Shown here: positions 34,804-44,282 of the stretch, one piece after another | Numbering within the stretch: position 1 is the first letter of the stretch | Layout: every line of letters begins with the position of its first letter | Translations under genes and position numbers: made by a program | Origin: Anaerolineae bacterium | GTDB taxonomy: Bacteria; Chloroflexota; Anaerolineae; 4572-78; J111 | DNA: 60,822 bases | NCBI GenBank assembly: GCA_022071955.1 | Contig: JAJVIM010000010.1 | Span: forward strand, 1 to 60,822 | Reading direction: 5' to 3' | The notes under the pieces: generated by a model | Databases searched by the model: none | What the model was told of the DNA's origin: nothing | The model's input: the letters and a program-made list of their open reading frames with translations, nothing else

Positions 34804-37389
34804 ATGGGCAACATATTACTGATCAGTGCTGATAACCTAGTAGCGCAATCACTGCAAGCCGCGCTGCCGGCTTACGGGTTAGTGACTCATTGCCTCACCC
34901 CGGCCGATGGCCGGCCGCACCTGCAGGCCGCATCGCCGCCGGCCATCATTCTGGTCGATGCCCGTTCCGGCACAGACGACCTCCGCGCCCTGCAAAGCCG
35001 TCACACCGAAATTTCCGGCAGTTCCGCCCGGCATATTCCGCTTATCGGCCTGATCGACTCCGCCGCTGACCGCGCCGCGGTGTTGGCCACCGGGGCCGAT
35101 GACTACCTGCTGCTGCCTCTGCTACCAGCCGAAGTCAACGCCCGATTGGCCGCTCATTTGCAGCCCGCTTTTGCCAGCCTGATCACTCTGCTCAGCATTT
35201 TTTACAACGCCAGCAATCTGTTTACGCCCAACGGGTTAAATGTGCAGGTTGAACAGGTGGCTCGCTATTTTGACGCCGCCGCCGCCTGGCTGCTGTTGGT
35301 TCAGGGTGAGGATTTTCAGTTGATTGGCAGCTACAACCTGCCGCCCATGCTCCAAAATGCGGGCACCCTGCTGGAAGAAACAACCCGCTGCCTGGAAGGA
35401 GTACAGCAACTGCACGGCTGGACGCCGCTGGCCGCCGAATGTCCGTATTTAAGCCCGGCCGTGCGCCAGACATCGAGCGGGTTAAGTTATCACCTCACTG
35501 TTCCGCTGGTTTGGGGGCACCAGCTTGTGGGTGTACTCAAACTGGCGTACCCCAGCCTGCCCCAAATTTCAACAGCCACCGGGCAAATGCTGGCCCAGCT
35601 TGGCCAATCGCTGGGCGGGCTGCTCACCGAATTTCTGCACCACGATGAAACCCAGATTTATGCCACCCAAAACGCCCTGCTGGTAATGATTGCCCAAATG
35701 ATCAGCGAGCAGCGCACGCTCGATACCGGACTGGCGCTTATTTTGGAACAGGCAACGCCTATTCTCAACGCGGCCAGCAGCGAAATCTGGCTGCTGTCAA
35801 AAGATGAAGCCTGGCTCACCCTCGACACCGCCCTGAGCCGAAAAATTGGTCTTTTGGCCGGGATGCGGCGCCCGGCAGATGCCGGCCTGTTGGGCTGGGT
35901 GGTGCAAAACCGGCGGCGGCTGCACGCCAACCTGCCCACCACCGACCCGCGCTTTGCCCTGTCTATCGACCGGCCGGTTGATGACTCGTTGCGCTGCCTG
36001 GTGGGCGCGCCCATTTTGCACCACGACACCCTGCTCGGGGTGCTGGTGATGTACGGCACCCGGCCCAACGCTTTTTCCACCAGCGACGGCGCATTTTTGG
36101 AAGGTATTGCCGCCCTGACCGCCTCGGCGATTGCCAACGCCCGCATGATGGAAGAACTGACCGACTACGCCGCGCAGCAGCGTATTTTGTATGAAATGAG
36201 CCAGCAAATTGCCGGCGGCCTTGATTTGGAGGTTACGCTCGAGCGGGGGTTGGAGTGGTTGCAACGGCTGGCCAACACCGAAATCGGGCTGCTCTGGCTG
36301 CTGGAGTCTGGCCCCGGCCAAAGCCTCAAACTGATGGTAGCCAGGGGTGTCACCTTTTCGACAGACTCGCCGGTGCTGGTCAATCTTGAACAATCAACAG
36401 CGGCCTGGGTGGTTGAACACGGGCAGGCGTTGGTGGTCAACGATCCGCAAAATGATCCCAACGTCAACCAAACCGTGTGCAGCCAGCTTAACCTGCGCCT
36501 CAAAAATGTGCTGTCGTTGCCGGTGCTGTACCACGGGCAGGCTATTGGGGTGGTCTGTTTGCTCAACAAAATAGCCGGCTCGTTTGAACCAAATGATGTG
36601 ACCCTGCTTTCAACCGCCGCCGATATGGTCGCTGTGGCGGTGGGCAACGCCCAGCTTCATACCCAAACCGTGCAACTTGTGGCCGAAAGAGAACAGCTTT
36701 ACCAGCAAATGCTGCAAACCGAGCGGCTGGCCACGGTTGGCCGGCTCACGGCCAGCCTGTCGCACGAAATTAACAACCCCATGCAGGCCATTCAGGGCGC
36801 GCTGGCGCTGGCGCTGGAAGAGCTGAACAACCCGGCCGAAGTGGAGTCCTACATTCGGCTCAGCCAGCAGGAGTCGGCGCGGGTGGTAACTTTGGTCAAC
36901 CGCATGCGCCAGATTTACCGGCCGCACTCCGAAACGCCGCGAGTGGGCGACATAACTTCGCTGCTGCAAGAAGCCATCGCCATTGCCAGCAAAGAATTCA
37001 AACGCCAAAAAGTTCAGTTGCAGGATAATCTGGCGGTGGCGCTGCCGCCGGTAAAAGCAGTGGCCAACCAGTTGCATCTGGTATTTTTGAGTTTCATCCT
37101 CAACTTTGCCGAGGCCATTGGCAGCGCCGGCGGTGGAAATTTGCAGGTGAGCAGCTACCCGGAAAACGACCATGTTGTGGTTAAATTTCAGGCCGATGCC
37201 TCAACCATCACCCCCGATCAGTGGCGGCAAATCATCAAGCCCGATGCCGCCCAGGCCAGCGCCGAAATAAGTTTTGGCCTGGTGATGAGTTACGATATTG
37301 TGGTGGCCCACGGTGGCCAGGTAGACTGTCGGCAGACCAGCTCCGAGCTGGTGTGCATGCTCAAATTGCCCGTTGCCGGCAAGGGATAA
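34804..37389 (+). CDS. Receiver-like / multi-GAF histidine kinase with degenerate ATPase domain
   Basis: The 861-residue cytoplasmic sensor has an N-terminal receiver-like domain (1-120, ILLISADN..ILVDARSG..GADDYLLLPL), probably three GAF domains (about 140-280, 295-450, 465-610) and a HisKA dimerisation domain with the phosphoacceptor in LTASLSHEINNPMQAI (His near 654). The C-terminal ATPase keeps an N-box Asn (LSFILNFAEAI), but the DxGxG (G1) position reads FQADASTI and the G2 loop reads AEISFGLVMSY instead of GTGLGL. Either ATP binding is lost or an unusual mode is used. The OmpR-type regulator follows seven bases downstream, an expected partner. Confidence 0.88.
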   Translation: MGNILLISADNLVAQSLQAALPAYGLVTHCLTPADGRPHLQAASPPAIILVDARSGTDDLRALQSRHTEISGSSARHIPLIGLIDSAADRAAVLATGADDYLLLPLLPAEVNARLAAHLQPAFASLITLLSIFYNASNLFTPNGLNVQVEQVARYFDAAAAWLLLVQGEDFQLIGSYNLPPMLQNAGTLLEETTRCLEGVQQLHGWTPLAAECPYLSPAVRQTSSGLSYHLTVPLVWGHQLVGVLKLAYPSLPQISTATGQMLAQLGQSLGGLLTEFLHHDETQIYATQNALLVMIAQMISEQRTLDTGLALILEQATPILNAASSEIWLLSKDEAWLTLDTALSRKIGLLAGMRRPADAGLLGWVVQNRRRLHANLPTTDPRFALSIDRPVDDSLRCLVGAPILHHDTLLGVLVMYGTRPNAFSTSDGAFLEGIAALTASAIANARMMEELTDYAAQQRILYEMSQQIAGGLDLEVTLERGLEWLQRLANTEIGLLWLLESGPGQSLKLMVARGVTFSTDSPVLVNLEQSTAAWVVEHGQALVVNDPQNDPNVNQTVCSQLNLRLKNVLSLPVLYHGQAIGVVCLLNKIAGSFEPNDVTLLSTAADMVAVAVGNAQLHTQTVQLVAEREQLYQQMLQTERLATVGRLTASLSHEINNPMQAIQGALALALEELNNPAEVESYIRLSQQESARVVTLVNRMRQIYRPHSETPRVGDITSLLQEAIAIASKEFKRQKVQLQDNLAVALPPVKAVANQLHLVFLSFILNFAEAIGSAGGGNLQVSSYPENDHVVVKFQADASTITPDQWRQIIKPDAAQASAEISFGLVMSYDIVVAHGGQVDCRQTSSELVCMLKLPVAGKG

Positions 37390-37395
37390 CCCCAC

Positions 37396-38178
37396 ATGAA
37401 CCGGCCCAGAATCCTGATTATTGACGACGAAGCCAACATCCGTTTTGTGCTGGAAAACGCCCTCAAGCACGAAGGCTACAGCGTTGAAAGCGCCGCCAAC
37501 GGGGCCGAAGCGCTGAACCGCATGGCCGAAACCCCAATTGACCTGCTCCTGCTGGATTTGCAAATGGAGCCGGTAGATGGGCTGACGGTGCTCCACCAGG
37601 CCCGCCAGCGAGACCCCAATCTGGTAGTGATTATCCTCACGGCTTACGGCTCGGTAGAAAGCGCGGTAGAGGCGCTGCGCTTGGGCGCGTTTGATTACCT
37701 GTTTAAACCCACCACGCCGCAAATTATCCGCGAGCGCGTGGCCGAAGGGCTGGCCCAGCGCAAAAAATTGTTGCACCAGCTCAGCCTGCTCAATCAGCTT
37801 GAAGTTTTGCGCCAGTCGCTGGCCACGCTGGATAACGACCTTTCGCCCGCGCCGCCGCCGCCCGGCCAGCGCTTTATCCACGCCGGCCCGCTGGTGATCG
37901 ATCAGCACCACCGCCAGGCCACGCTCAACGATCACCTGCTGGAGCTAACCACCACCGAATTTGATTTGCTGGTGTGTTTGGTTAAAGCCTCGCCGCAGCC
38001 GGTTTCGGCGCGGCAACTGGTGGCCTGCGGCATGGGCCATACCAGCAGCGATGTTGAAGCCAAAGAGCTGGTCAAATGGCACATCCACCATCTGCGGCGC
38101 AAAATTGAGCCGCAACCGGCCAAACCGCGTTACATCAAAACGGTCCGCCATCAGGGTTACCTCTGGATTAACCAATAA
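37396..38178 (+). CDS. OmpR/PhoB-family response regulator
   Basis: The 260-residue regulator has a receiver domain (ILIIDDEANIRFVLENAL; phospho-Asp in LLLLDLQMEPVDG, about residue 54; Thr in ILTAYGS; Lys in YLFKP). A helical linker with a proline stretch joins it to a winged-helix DNA-binding domain (about 160-260, ELTTTEFDLLVCLVKASPQPVS...KWHIHHLRRKIEPQPAKPRYIKTVRHQGY). It is almost certainly transcribed with the GAF kinase gene, which ends seven bases upstream. Its targets are unknown. Confidence 0.94.
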   Translation: MNRPRILIIDDEANIRFVLENALKHEGYSVESAANGAEALNRMAETPIDLLLLDLQMEPVDGLTVLHQARQRDPNLVVIILTAYGSVESAVEALRLGAFDYLFKPTTPQIIRERVAEGLAQRKKLLHQLSLLNQLEVLRQSLATLDNDLSPAPPPPGQRFIHAGPLVIDQHHRQATLNDHLLELTTTEFDLLVCLVKASPQPVSARQLVACGMGHTSSDVEAKELVKWHIHHLRRKIEPQPAKPRYIKTVRHQGYLWINQ

Positions 38179-38264
38179 CTCCAACATTTGCCAACCTAAG
38201 CCAACCGATTTTACGCCCATTTGGCGGTATACTTACAGATAGATACGTATTGCGTATGTGAGTA

Positions 38265-38380
38265 TTTGTCACCTTCCCGGCCGCTGGTTCCCCTCCCAGC
38301 CAGCGGTTCAGGGGTAACCCGCCCCTCCCCAACCCCCTCCCTGCTTTGCGGGGAGGGGGACAAGGGGCGCTGCAAGTTAG
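38265..38380. repeat. G/C-rich palindromic repeat between regulators
   Basis: CCGCTGG..CCAGCGG (near 38280-38308) is followed by a larger imperfect inverted repeat, CCCCTCCCC..CTCCCTGC / GGGGAGGGGG..AGGGG (38313-38369). An ATACG-TATTG-CGTAT hairpin lies just upstream (near 38243). No gene is visible in the 227-base gap. Confidence 0.6.
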
Positions 38381-38405
38381 GGGGGTAAAACTGGATAACT
38401 CTTCA

Positions 38406-39281
38406 ATGACAATTTCCAAACGTGTCCTGATCGTCGATGACGAAGTTTCGATTCTCCGGGTATTGAGCAACAGCCTTAAAAAGGTAGACCCCACCTTGCA
38501 GGTAACCACCGTTACCAACGGTTTTGCCGCGCTGGACCGCTTGTTGGCCCACCCCTACGATGTAGTTGTAACAGATTTTAATATGGCCGAAATGGACGGT
38601 CTGGAGCTGGCCGAAGCCATTCGCTACGCGCAGCCGGATGCCCGGCTGATTATGATCACCGCCTTTGGCAACGAGGTTGTCGAAGCCGAAGCGCGGCGCA
38701 TTAAAGTGTTCCGCTATCTCACCAAACCCCTTGAAATTGGCGCGTTTCGGCAGGTTGTGCAGGAAGCCCTGTACGGCCAAAATCTGGAACAACCCACCGT
38801 GGCCACCTGGTCAGAAGAAAACTTCCGGCAACTGAACGAACAACTCGGCCGGCTGCGCACCGATGTAAAAGCAAGCTGCGTACTGCTCACCGATACCAGC
38901 GCCAACGTAATCGCCAAAACCGGCTACACCGATGAAATCCCGGTTGAAAGTGTGGCCTCGCTGCTCAGCGGCAGTATTGTCACCATCATCGAAGCTGGCC
39001 GGGCCATTGATGGCAACGCCGAATGCGTGCACCTGGCCTACCGTGAAGGCAAAAATGACGATCTCTACGCGCTGAACGTGGGCCAGCAGTATTTGTTAAT
39101 TTTGGTGGTTAACCGCGGGCCATACAGCAGCCGGTTAGGCTCGGTGTGGTATCACGCCCGGCAAATCGCGCTCAACCTGAAAACCAAACTCGATGAAATT
39201 GAATCGGTCGCCAAAAATCCGGTTTTCCCCGGCCAAATTGAGCAGGCGTTTGATACCGAACTCAACAAACTGCTGGCCTGA
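38406..39281 (+). CDS. Response regulator fused to a Roadblock/LC7 (MglB-like) domain
   Basis: The 291-residue protein has a receiver domain at 1-125 (RVLIVDDEVSILRVL; phospho-Asp 57 in VVVTDFNMAEMDG; Lys in YLTKP). After a helical linker it carries a Roadblock/LC7-like domain (about 150-265; LRTDVKASCVLLTDTSANVIAKTGYTDEI...SIVTIIEAGRAI...LLILVVNR). Roadblock proteins such as MglB act on small GTPases. The stop codon is followed immediately by the ATG of an MglA-like GTPase, so a phosphorylation-controlled GTPase partner is the natural reading. Two further proteins of the same architecture lie at 47204-48895. ATG 38406 is chosen because the upstream frame is in repeat DNA; no good ribosome binding site is visible. 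Confidence 0.88.
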   Translation: MTISKRVLIVDDEVSILRVLSNSLKKVDPTLQVTTVTNGFAALDRLLAHPYDVVVTDFNMAEMDGLELAEAIRYAQPDARLIMITAFGNEVVEAEARRIKVFRYLTKPLEIGAFRQVVQEALYGQNLEQPTVATWSEENFRQLNEQLGRLRTDVKASCVLLTDTSANVIAKTGYTDEIPVESVASLLSGSIVTIIEAGRAIDGNAECVHLAYREGKNDDLYALNVGQQYLLILVVNRGPYSSRLGSVWYHARQIALNLKTKLDEIESVAKNPVFPGQIEQAFDTELNKLLA

Positions 39282-39869
39282 ATGTTCATTAACTGGCAGC
39301 ACCGAGAGTTAATTTTAAAAATTGTCTACTACGGGCCGGCGCTCAGCGGCAAAACCACCAATCTGCAACAAATCCACGCCCGGGCCGACCCGCGCCGGCG
39401 CGGTGAACTGGTAGCGCTAAAACTCCACGAGGACCGCACCCTCTATTTTGACTTTTTGCAGCTTGAGCTGGGCAAAATCAGCGGGCTTAGCCCCAAAATC
39501 CATTTGTACTCCGTGCCCGGCCAAAACCACTTTGAAGCCAGCCGCAAGCTGGTGGTGCGCGGCGCCGATGGCATTGTTTTTGTGGCCGATTCTGCGGCCT
39601 GCCGCACCAACGCCAACATTGAAGCCTGGGAAAGTATGCAGGCGCAATTACAGGCGCTCAACCTGCCGGCCAACCCGATTCCCGTTGTGATTCAACTGAA
39701 TAAGCGCGATGTCCCCAACGCCATGCCCGTGCCGCTGCTCAAAAGCATCTTCAAAGTTAGCCATCAGGCTACATTTGAATCTGTGGCTACCACCGGTCAG
39801 GGTGTTTTTGATACGCTCAAGGCCATTATCAACAGCGTTGTCACCCAGGTGCAGCAGGAAGTCGCCTGA
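39282..39869 (+). CDS. MglA-like small Ras-family GTPase
   Basis: The 195-residue GTPase has the P-loop GPALSGKTT (18-26), a switch region EDRTLYFDFLQLEL, the MglA-type G3 segment SVPGQNHFEASRKLVVRGADGIVFVADS, and NKRD as the G4 guanine-specificity motif. MglA sets polarity and drives motility or pili in other bacteria. The Ser at P-loop position 22, where MglA often has Cys or Ser, is normal. It starts on the base after the stop of the receiver-Roadblock gene, so the two are translationally coupled. The cellular process served here is not known. Confidence 0.92.
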   Translation: MFINWQHRELILKIVYYGPALSGKTTNLQQIHARADPRRRGELVALKLHEDRTLYFDFLQLELGKISGLSPKIHLYSVPGQNHFEASRKLVVRGADGIVFVADSAACRTNANIEAWESMQAQLQALNLPANPIPVVIQLNKRDVPNAMPVPLLKSIFKVSHQATFESVATTGQGVFDTLKAIINSVVTQVQQEVA

Positions 39870-39903
39870 ACCCCGGCAAAAAATCAGCGAGGCGGCGAAT
39901 GTA

Positions 39904-39925
39904 GGGGCGCTTCGCAAAGCGCTCC
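39904..39925. repeat. Imperfect REP palindrome
   Basis: GTAGGGGCGCTTCGC with the right arm AAAGCGCTCCTG, the same family as the REPs at 21255 and 21579 but with mismatches. Confidence 0.7.
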
Positions 39926-39965
39926 TGCCCTAAAATTTCATCATTGTCGATGCAAAAATCGCAGC

Positions 39966-40001
39966 TCGGGCTTGTAGCCCGACGGCCACGCTACAAGCGT
40001 G
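39966..40001. repeat. Twin hairpins with complementary loops
   Basis: TCGGGCT-TGT-AGCCCGA (39966-39982) and CACGCT-ACA-AGCGTG (39987-40001). The loop regions CTTGTAG and CTACAAG are perfect reverse complements. Confidence 0.75.
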
Positions 40002-40032
40002 ACCTACTCACTATATAACAAACCAAACTACT

Positions 40033-40070
40033 CCGCCCGGCGTCATTGAAAACCGGGCGGTGTTCATTTA
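40033..40070 (+). terminator. Terminator after the MglA-like gene region
   Basis: CCGCCCGG (40033-40040) pairs with CCGGGCGG (40053-40060) and is followed by TGTTCATTT. It lies in the 370-base gap that also carries the REP and twin-hairpin elements. Confidence 0.7.
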
Positions 40071-40197
40071 CTAACGCCATATTTGGCGGAAATGGGGCAG
40101 GGATTAAAATATTTGCAGGATCAACTCAGCTTTTTGGCTGGCGGCCCAAAACAACGCCGGCCAATGGTGGCAGAAAATGAGGGAAGCCATCAGCATT

Positions 40198-40225
40198 TCC
40201 CTGCTCCCTAACTCCTGATTCTCAT
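40198..40225. repeat. Heptanucleotide repeat before the receiver-DHp gene
   Basis: Four degenerate 7-base units: TTCCCTG, CTCCCTA, ACTCCTG, ATTCTCA, ending 14 bases before the start codon. Confidence 0.55.
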
Positions 40226-40239
40226 ATTCAAGGAAGCCT

Positions 40240-40938
40240 ATGCCAGACGAAACAATTCTTGTGGTAGACGACAGCTTTGAGTTTGCCCGCACCGTCATCA
40301 ATTATATGTTAATTCCAATGGGCTACCGCACGCTCCACGCCGCCGACGGGAAAAAGGGTCTGCAAATGGCCATAGAATATGGGCCAGACCTGATTTTGCT
40401 CGATATGAATATGCCCCGGATGTCTGGCCTGGAAACCCTTACCGCCCTGCGCGACGCCGACTGCAAAGTGCCGGTTATTTTTATGACCATGCACGGCTCA
40501 GAAATTATTGCCGTTAATGCCTTTAGATTGGGCGTGCGCGATTATTTGAACAAGCCTTTTTCTGCAGCCGAGCTGCAAAAAGTGATCGATGCGGCCCTGC
40601 AAGAATCCCGGCTGACCCGTGAAAAAGAAGAACTGGCCCGCAACCTGCTAATGGCCGAAACCATCCGGCACACAGTGGTTACGCTATCGCACTACATCAA
40701 CAATAACTTGATGACTTTAACCGGCGGCCTTGAACTTTTGGCCAGTATGCTCGCCCCAGACAACACCACCGGCCAGCAAATCATAGAAGACAGCCAGCGG
40801 AGCACCAAAAGAATTGGCGCGGTTTTGCGCGTGCTGCAGCGAATAACCCGGGCCGAATTGGCGACTTATCACGGTCAGGTTAAAATGATTGATATTGAAC
40901 AGGCCCTTCGGGATGAACTGGCCGCGGATGAATCATGA
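40240..40938 (+). CDS. Response regulator with C-terminal DHp-like helical domain
   Basis: The 232-residue protein has a receiver domain (ILVVDDSFEFARTVINYML; phospho-Asp in LILLDMNMPRMSGLE; Lys in YLNKPFSAAEL). A helical domain follows that looks like a histidine-kinase dimerisation domain, with TVVTLSHYINNNLMTLTGGLELL (His near 150), but no ATPase domain comes after it. It could relay phosphate between its own Asp and His or pair with the ATPase of another kinase. Its stop overlaps the start of the PAS hybrid kinase (ATGA), which strongly suggests they act together. AAGGA precedes the ATG. Confidence 0.87.
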   Translation: MPDETILVVDDSFEFARTVINYMLIPMGYRTLHAADGKKGLQMAIEYGPDLILLDMNMPRMSGLETLTALRDADCKVPVIFMTMHGSEIIAVNAFRLGVRDYLNKPFSAAELQKVIDAALQESRLTREKEELARNLLMAETIRHTVVTLSHYINNNLMTLTGGLELLASMLAPDNTTGQQIIEDSQRSTKRIGAVLRVLQRITRAELATYHGQVKMIDIEQALRDELAADES

Positions 40939-43319
40939 CCAATCCTCAGGAATCGCGCGTTGAATTGATCAAAGAACTGCAAACCCTCCGCCAGCGAGTG
41001 GCCGCTCTGGAGCACGAGCAGCGCCGGCTGGAGGCAACAGCGCGATTTCTGCAAATGGTGATTGACCACCTGCCCGATGCCATCTACGCCAAAGACCTCG
41101 ATTTAAGGATGACGCTGAGCAACCTGGCCGACGCCCATATGGTTGGGCGCACCCCGGCTCAGGTCCTCGACGCCACCGATTTTGATTTTTACCCGCCCTA
41201 CCTGGCCAAACAATACCGGGCCGATGACCTGCGCGTGATTCAATCTGGCGAAGCCATCATCAACAAAGAAGAAGTTACAGTGACCCCCTCCGGCGAGGAG
41301 CAGCGTGTTTTAACCACCAAAGTTCCGCTGCGCGACTCGGCCGGTAACATTATTGGGCTGGCCGGTATTGGCCGCGATATTACCCAAATCGACCAGATTA
41401 CCCGGCAGCTCCGGGAAAGCGAAGAACATTTCCGGCAGGTAATTTCATCCATCAGCGACCACATTTACGTTACCCGGGTGTCGCCCGAAGGCAAACCCTC
41501 CAACATCTTCCTGTCACCGCACGCCGAAACCCTCTCCGGCTATCCGCTGGAACAGCTCACCGCTGATTGGAGCCTGTGGCCCAGCCACATCATCCACCCC
41601 GACGACCGCGTCGTGGCCGTTGCTCAGTGGCAGCGGCTAAAATCCGGGCAAAAGAGCGAAGTAGAATACCGGATGGTGCAGCGCGATGGCAACATTATCT
41701 GGGTGCGAGACAGCGGCCGGGTTACCCGCCAAACCGATGGCTCGCTGGTGATTTACGGCGTGGTCAGCGACATCACCGAGCGCAAACGGGTAATTGAAGA
41801 ACTGCGCCAAAGCGAGGCCCGGCTGCGCTCGGTGGTGGATAACGTGGTGGATGGCATCATCACCACCGACGAGCAGGGTATCATTGAGTCTTTCAATACC
41901 GCCGCCGAAGATATTTTTGGCTACAAAGCCGCGGAAATTATTGGCCAAAACGTGAGCACGCTGGTGCCGCCGCCCTATACCGACGAACACAATGATTACA
42001 TTGCCTACTATTTGCGCACCGGCAAATCAATGGCAGTAGGCCAGGGCCGGCAGGTGATTGGCCTGAGAAAAAACGGGCAAACCTTCCCCATTGATATTGC
42101 CATCAGCGAGTTTCTTTTGGGCCAACGCCGCATGTTCATTGCCATTATCCGCGATATTACCCAGCGGCTGCGGCTGGAAGACGAACTGCGGCAGGCCCAA
42201 AAAATGGAGGCCATCGGCCGGCTGGCCGGCGGCATTGCCCACGATTTTAACAACCTGCTCACCGTGATCAACGGCCAGAGCGAATATCTGCTCGATGCGT
42301 TTTACAACCCCGATGACCCTCGCCGGGAGGATGTGCTGGAAATAAAGTGGGCCGGGCAAAAGGCAGCTATGCTCACCCGGCAGTTGCTGGCGTTTGGCCG
42401 CAAACAAACGGTGCAGCCCCAGGTATTGGATTTGAACAGCGTCATTCGCAATCTGGAAAAAATGTTGCACCGGCTCATTGGCGAGGATGTAGAGCTGATT
42501 ACCAACCTGGCCCCCAGCCTGGCCCACGTTTACATCGATCCGGGCCAGATGGAACAGGTTTTGATGAATCTGGTGGTTAACGCCCGCGACGCCATGCCCA
42601 AAGGCGGCACGCTGGCCATCGAGACCAGCAACATTACCCTGCGCCCGGTCGATATTCAACCTTACCCGCAAATTTCGCCCGGCCAATATGTCCGGCTGAT
42701 CGCCACAGACACCGGCATTGGCATTGATACAGACATTCAGGGGCGCATTTTCGAGCCGTTTTTTACCACCAAAGAGGCCGGCAAAGGCACCGGGCTGGGG
42801 TTATCCACCGTGTACGGGATTCTCCAGCAAAACAACGGCCATATCCAGGTGAGCAGCGCGCTGGGCCAGGGCGCCACATTTAATATCCTGCTGCCTGCCG
42901 TCGAAGCGCCCGGTCAGCAAGATGTCGTTCATAAATCCATCCCCTCAACAGACGGCACGGAAACCATTTTGCTGGTTGAGGATGACCAAAATGTGAGGCT
43001 GATCACCAAAAAATTTCTGGAGAAATTGGGCTACACCGTGCTTGAAGCCGCCAGCGCCGAGAGCGCCCAAATTATGAGCGGTCACCAGCCTGTTGACCTG
43101 CTCATCACCGATGTGATTATGCCCAACATCAGCGGCCCGGATTTGGCCAGCCGGGTTACCCAACAGAATCCAGATATAAAAGTGCTGTTTATTTCTGGCT
43201 ACACCGACGACACATTAGTTCAACATGGCGTTGTTGGCCAACATCTCTATTTTTTGGAAAAACCGTTCACATTTGAGGATTTGGCGCACAAAGTGCGCGA
43301 GGCAATTGACGGCCAGTAG
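40935..43319 (+). CDS. Triple-PAS hybrid histidine kinase with C-terminal receiver
   Basis: The 794-residue soluble sensor has an N-terminal coiled-coil ([19 protein letters not shown]) and three PAS domains (about 40-150, 165-290, 295-415). HisKA follows with [18 protein letters not shown] (His near 435), then an intact ATPase ([38 protein letters not shown]), and a C-terminal receiver (about 675-794, [18 protein letters not shown]; phospho-Asp in [15 protein letters not shown]). The AHDFNNLL type of H box is common in hybrid kinases. It overlaps the receiver-DHp gene by four bases. Its stop abuts the stop of the convergent dehydratase gene with no base between. Confidence 0.95.
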   Translation: MTNPQESRVELIKELQTLRQRVAALEHEQRRLEATARFLQMVIDHLPDAIYAKDLDLRMTLSNLADAHMVGRTPAQVLDATDFDFYPPYLAKQYRADDLRVIQSGEAIINKEEVTVTPSGEEQRVLTTKVPLRDSAGNIIGLAGIGRDITQIDQITRQLRESEEHFRQVISSISDHIYVTRVSPEGKPSNIFLSPHAETLSGYPLEQLTADWSLWPSHIIHPDDRVVAVAQWQRLKSGQKSEVEYRMVQRDGNIIWVRDSGRVTRQTDGSLVIYGVVSDITERKRVIEELRQSEARLRSVVDNVVDGIITTDEQGIIESFNTAAEDIFGYKAAEIIGQNVSTLVPPPYTDEHNDYIAYYLRTGKSMAVGQGRQVIGLRKNGQTFPIDIAISEFLLGQRRMFIAIIRDITQRLRLEDELRQAQKMEAIGRLAGGIAHDFNNLLTVINGQSEYLLDAFYNPDDPRREDVLEIKWAGQKAAMLTRQLLAFGRKQTVQPQVLDLNSVIRNLEKMLHRLIGEDVELITNLAPSLAHVYIDPGQMEQVLMNLVVNARDAMPKGGTLAIETSNITLRPVDIQPYPQISPGQYVRLIATDTGIGIDTDIQGRIFEPFFTTKEAGKGTGLGLSTVYGILQQNNGHIQVSSALGQGATFNILLPAVEAPGQQDVVHKSIPSTDGTETILLVEDDQNVRLITKKFLEKLGYTVLEAASAESAQIMSGHQPVDLLITDVIMPNISGPDLASRVTQQNPDIKVLFISGYTDDTLVQHGVVGQHLYFLEKPFTFEDLAHKVREAIDGQ

Positions 43320-44282
43320 CTATCCGGCCAGCACCCGGGCCAGCAGCGAAGGGTCAACATTTCCCCCGGAGATAATCACCCCGATTTTTGCGCCCGAAAC
43401 CGGCGCCAGCCCGTGATACACCGCCGCCGGCGCAACCGCGCCCGTTGGCTCCACCACAAGCTTCATGCGGGTCAGAATAAATTTCAGGGTATCCAGCACC
43501 TGCTCATCGCTAACCAGCAGTATCTCCTCCACGTGCCGCTGAATAATGGGAAAAGTCAGCTCGCCGGGCTGTTGGGTGCGAATGCCATCGGCAATGGTAT
43601 CCGGTGGCTCAATTTTCACCCGTTCGCCGGCCCGCAACGATAACCACCAGTCGTTTGAAACATCGGTTTCCACGCCAAAAATGCGAATATTGGGGTTAAT
43701 GGCTTTGGCCGCGATGGTACAGCCGCTCAACAGCCCACCCCCACCGACCGGCGCAATCAGCACATCCAAATCCGGCACGTCTTGCAGCAGTTCCAGCGCC
43801 GCCGTGCCCTGGCCGGCCATAATCTGTGGCTGGTCGTAGGGGTGAACAAAGGTTAAGTTGCGCTCCCGGGCCAGCCGCGCCGAAAGCTCCTCCCGGCTCT
43901 GGGTTTGGCGATTGTACAGCACAATTTCTGCGCCGTAACCGCGGGTGGCGGCCAGTTTGGATTGGGGGGCGTCGGTGGGCATAACAATGGTGGCGGCAAT
44001 ACCCAGCAGGTGCGCGGCCAGCGCCACCCCCTGCGCGTGGTTACCGGAGGAATGCGTGACCACGCCGCGCGCTTTTTGGTCCGGGCTTAACCGCGACAGA
44101 GCATTGTACGCGCCCCGGAATTTAAACGCGCCAATACGCTGCAAATTTTCGCACTTAAAGAAAACCTCGGAACCCACCCGCCGGTTGAACGTGCGCGAGG
44201 TAACCACCGGGGTGCGGTTGGCCACGCCCGCAATTTGCCGCGCCGCCGATTGCACATCATCAAAAGAAATGGCAAAGGTCAC
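43320..44282 (-). CDS. PLP-dependent threonine/serine dehydratase (catabolic type)
   Basis: The 320-residue fold-type II PLP enzyme has the Schiff-base lysine in IGAFKFRGAYNALSRL, the substrate loop THSSGNHAQGVALAA, and the glycine-rich phosphate loop APVGGGGLLSG. Its length without a C-terminal ACT-like regulatory domain fits catabolic threonine ammonia-lyase or serine racemase rather than full-length IlvA. The start is a GTG at 44282, overlapping the stop of the GNAT gene (GTGA), so the two are coupled. There are no bases between its stop and that of the hybrid kinase. Confidence 0.9.
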   Translation of the reverse strand: MTFAISFDDVQSAARQIAGVANRTPVVTSRTFNRRVGSEVFFKCENLQRIGAFKFRGAYNALSRLSPDQKARGVVTHSSGNHAQGVALAAHLLGIAATIVMPTDAPQSKLAATRGYGAEIVLYNRQTQSREELSARLARERNLTFVHPYDQPQIMAGQGTAALELLQDVPDLDVLIAPVGGGGLLSGCTIAAKAINPNIRIFGVETDVSNDWWLSLRAGERVKIEPPDTIADGIRTQQPGELTFPIIQRHVEEILLVSDEQVLDTLKFILTRMKLVVEPTGAVAPAAVYHGLAPVSGAKIGVIISGGNVDPSLLARVLAG

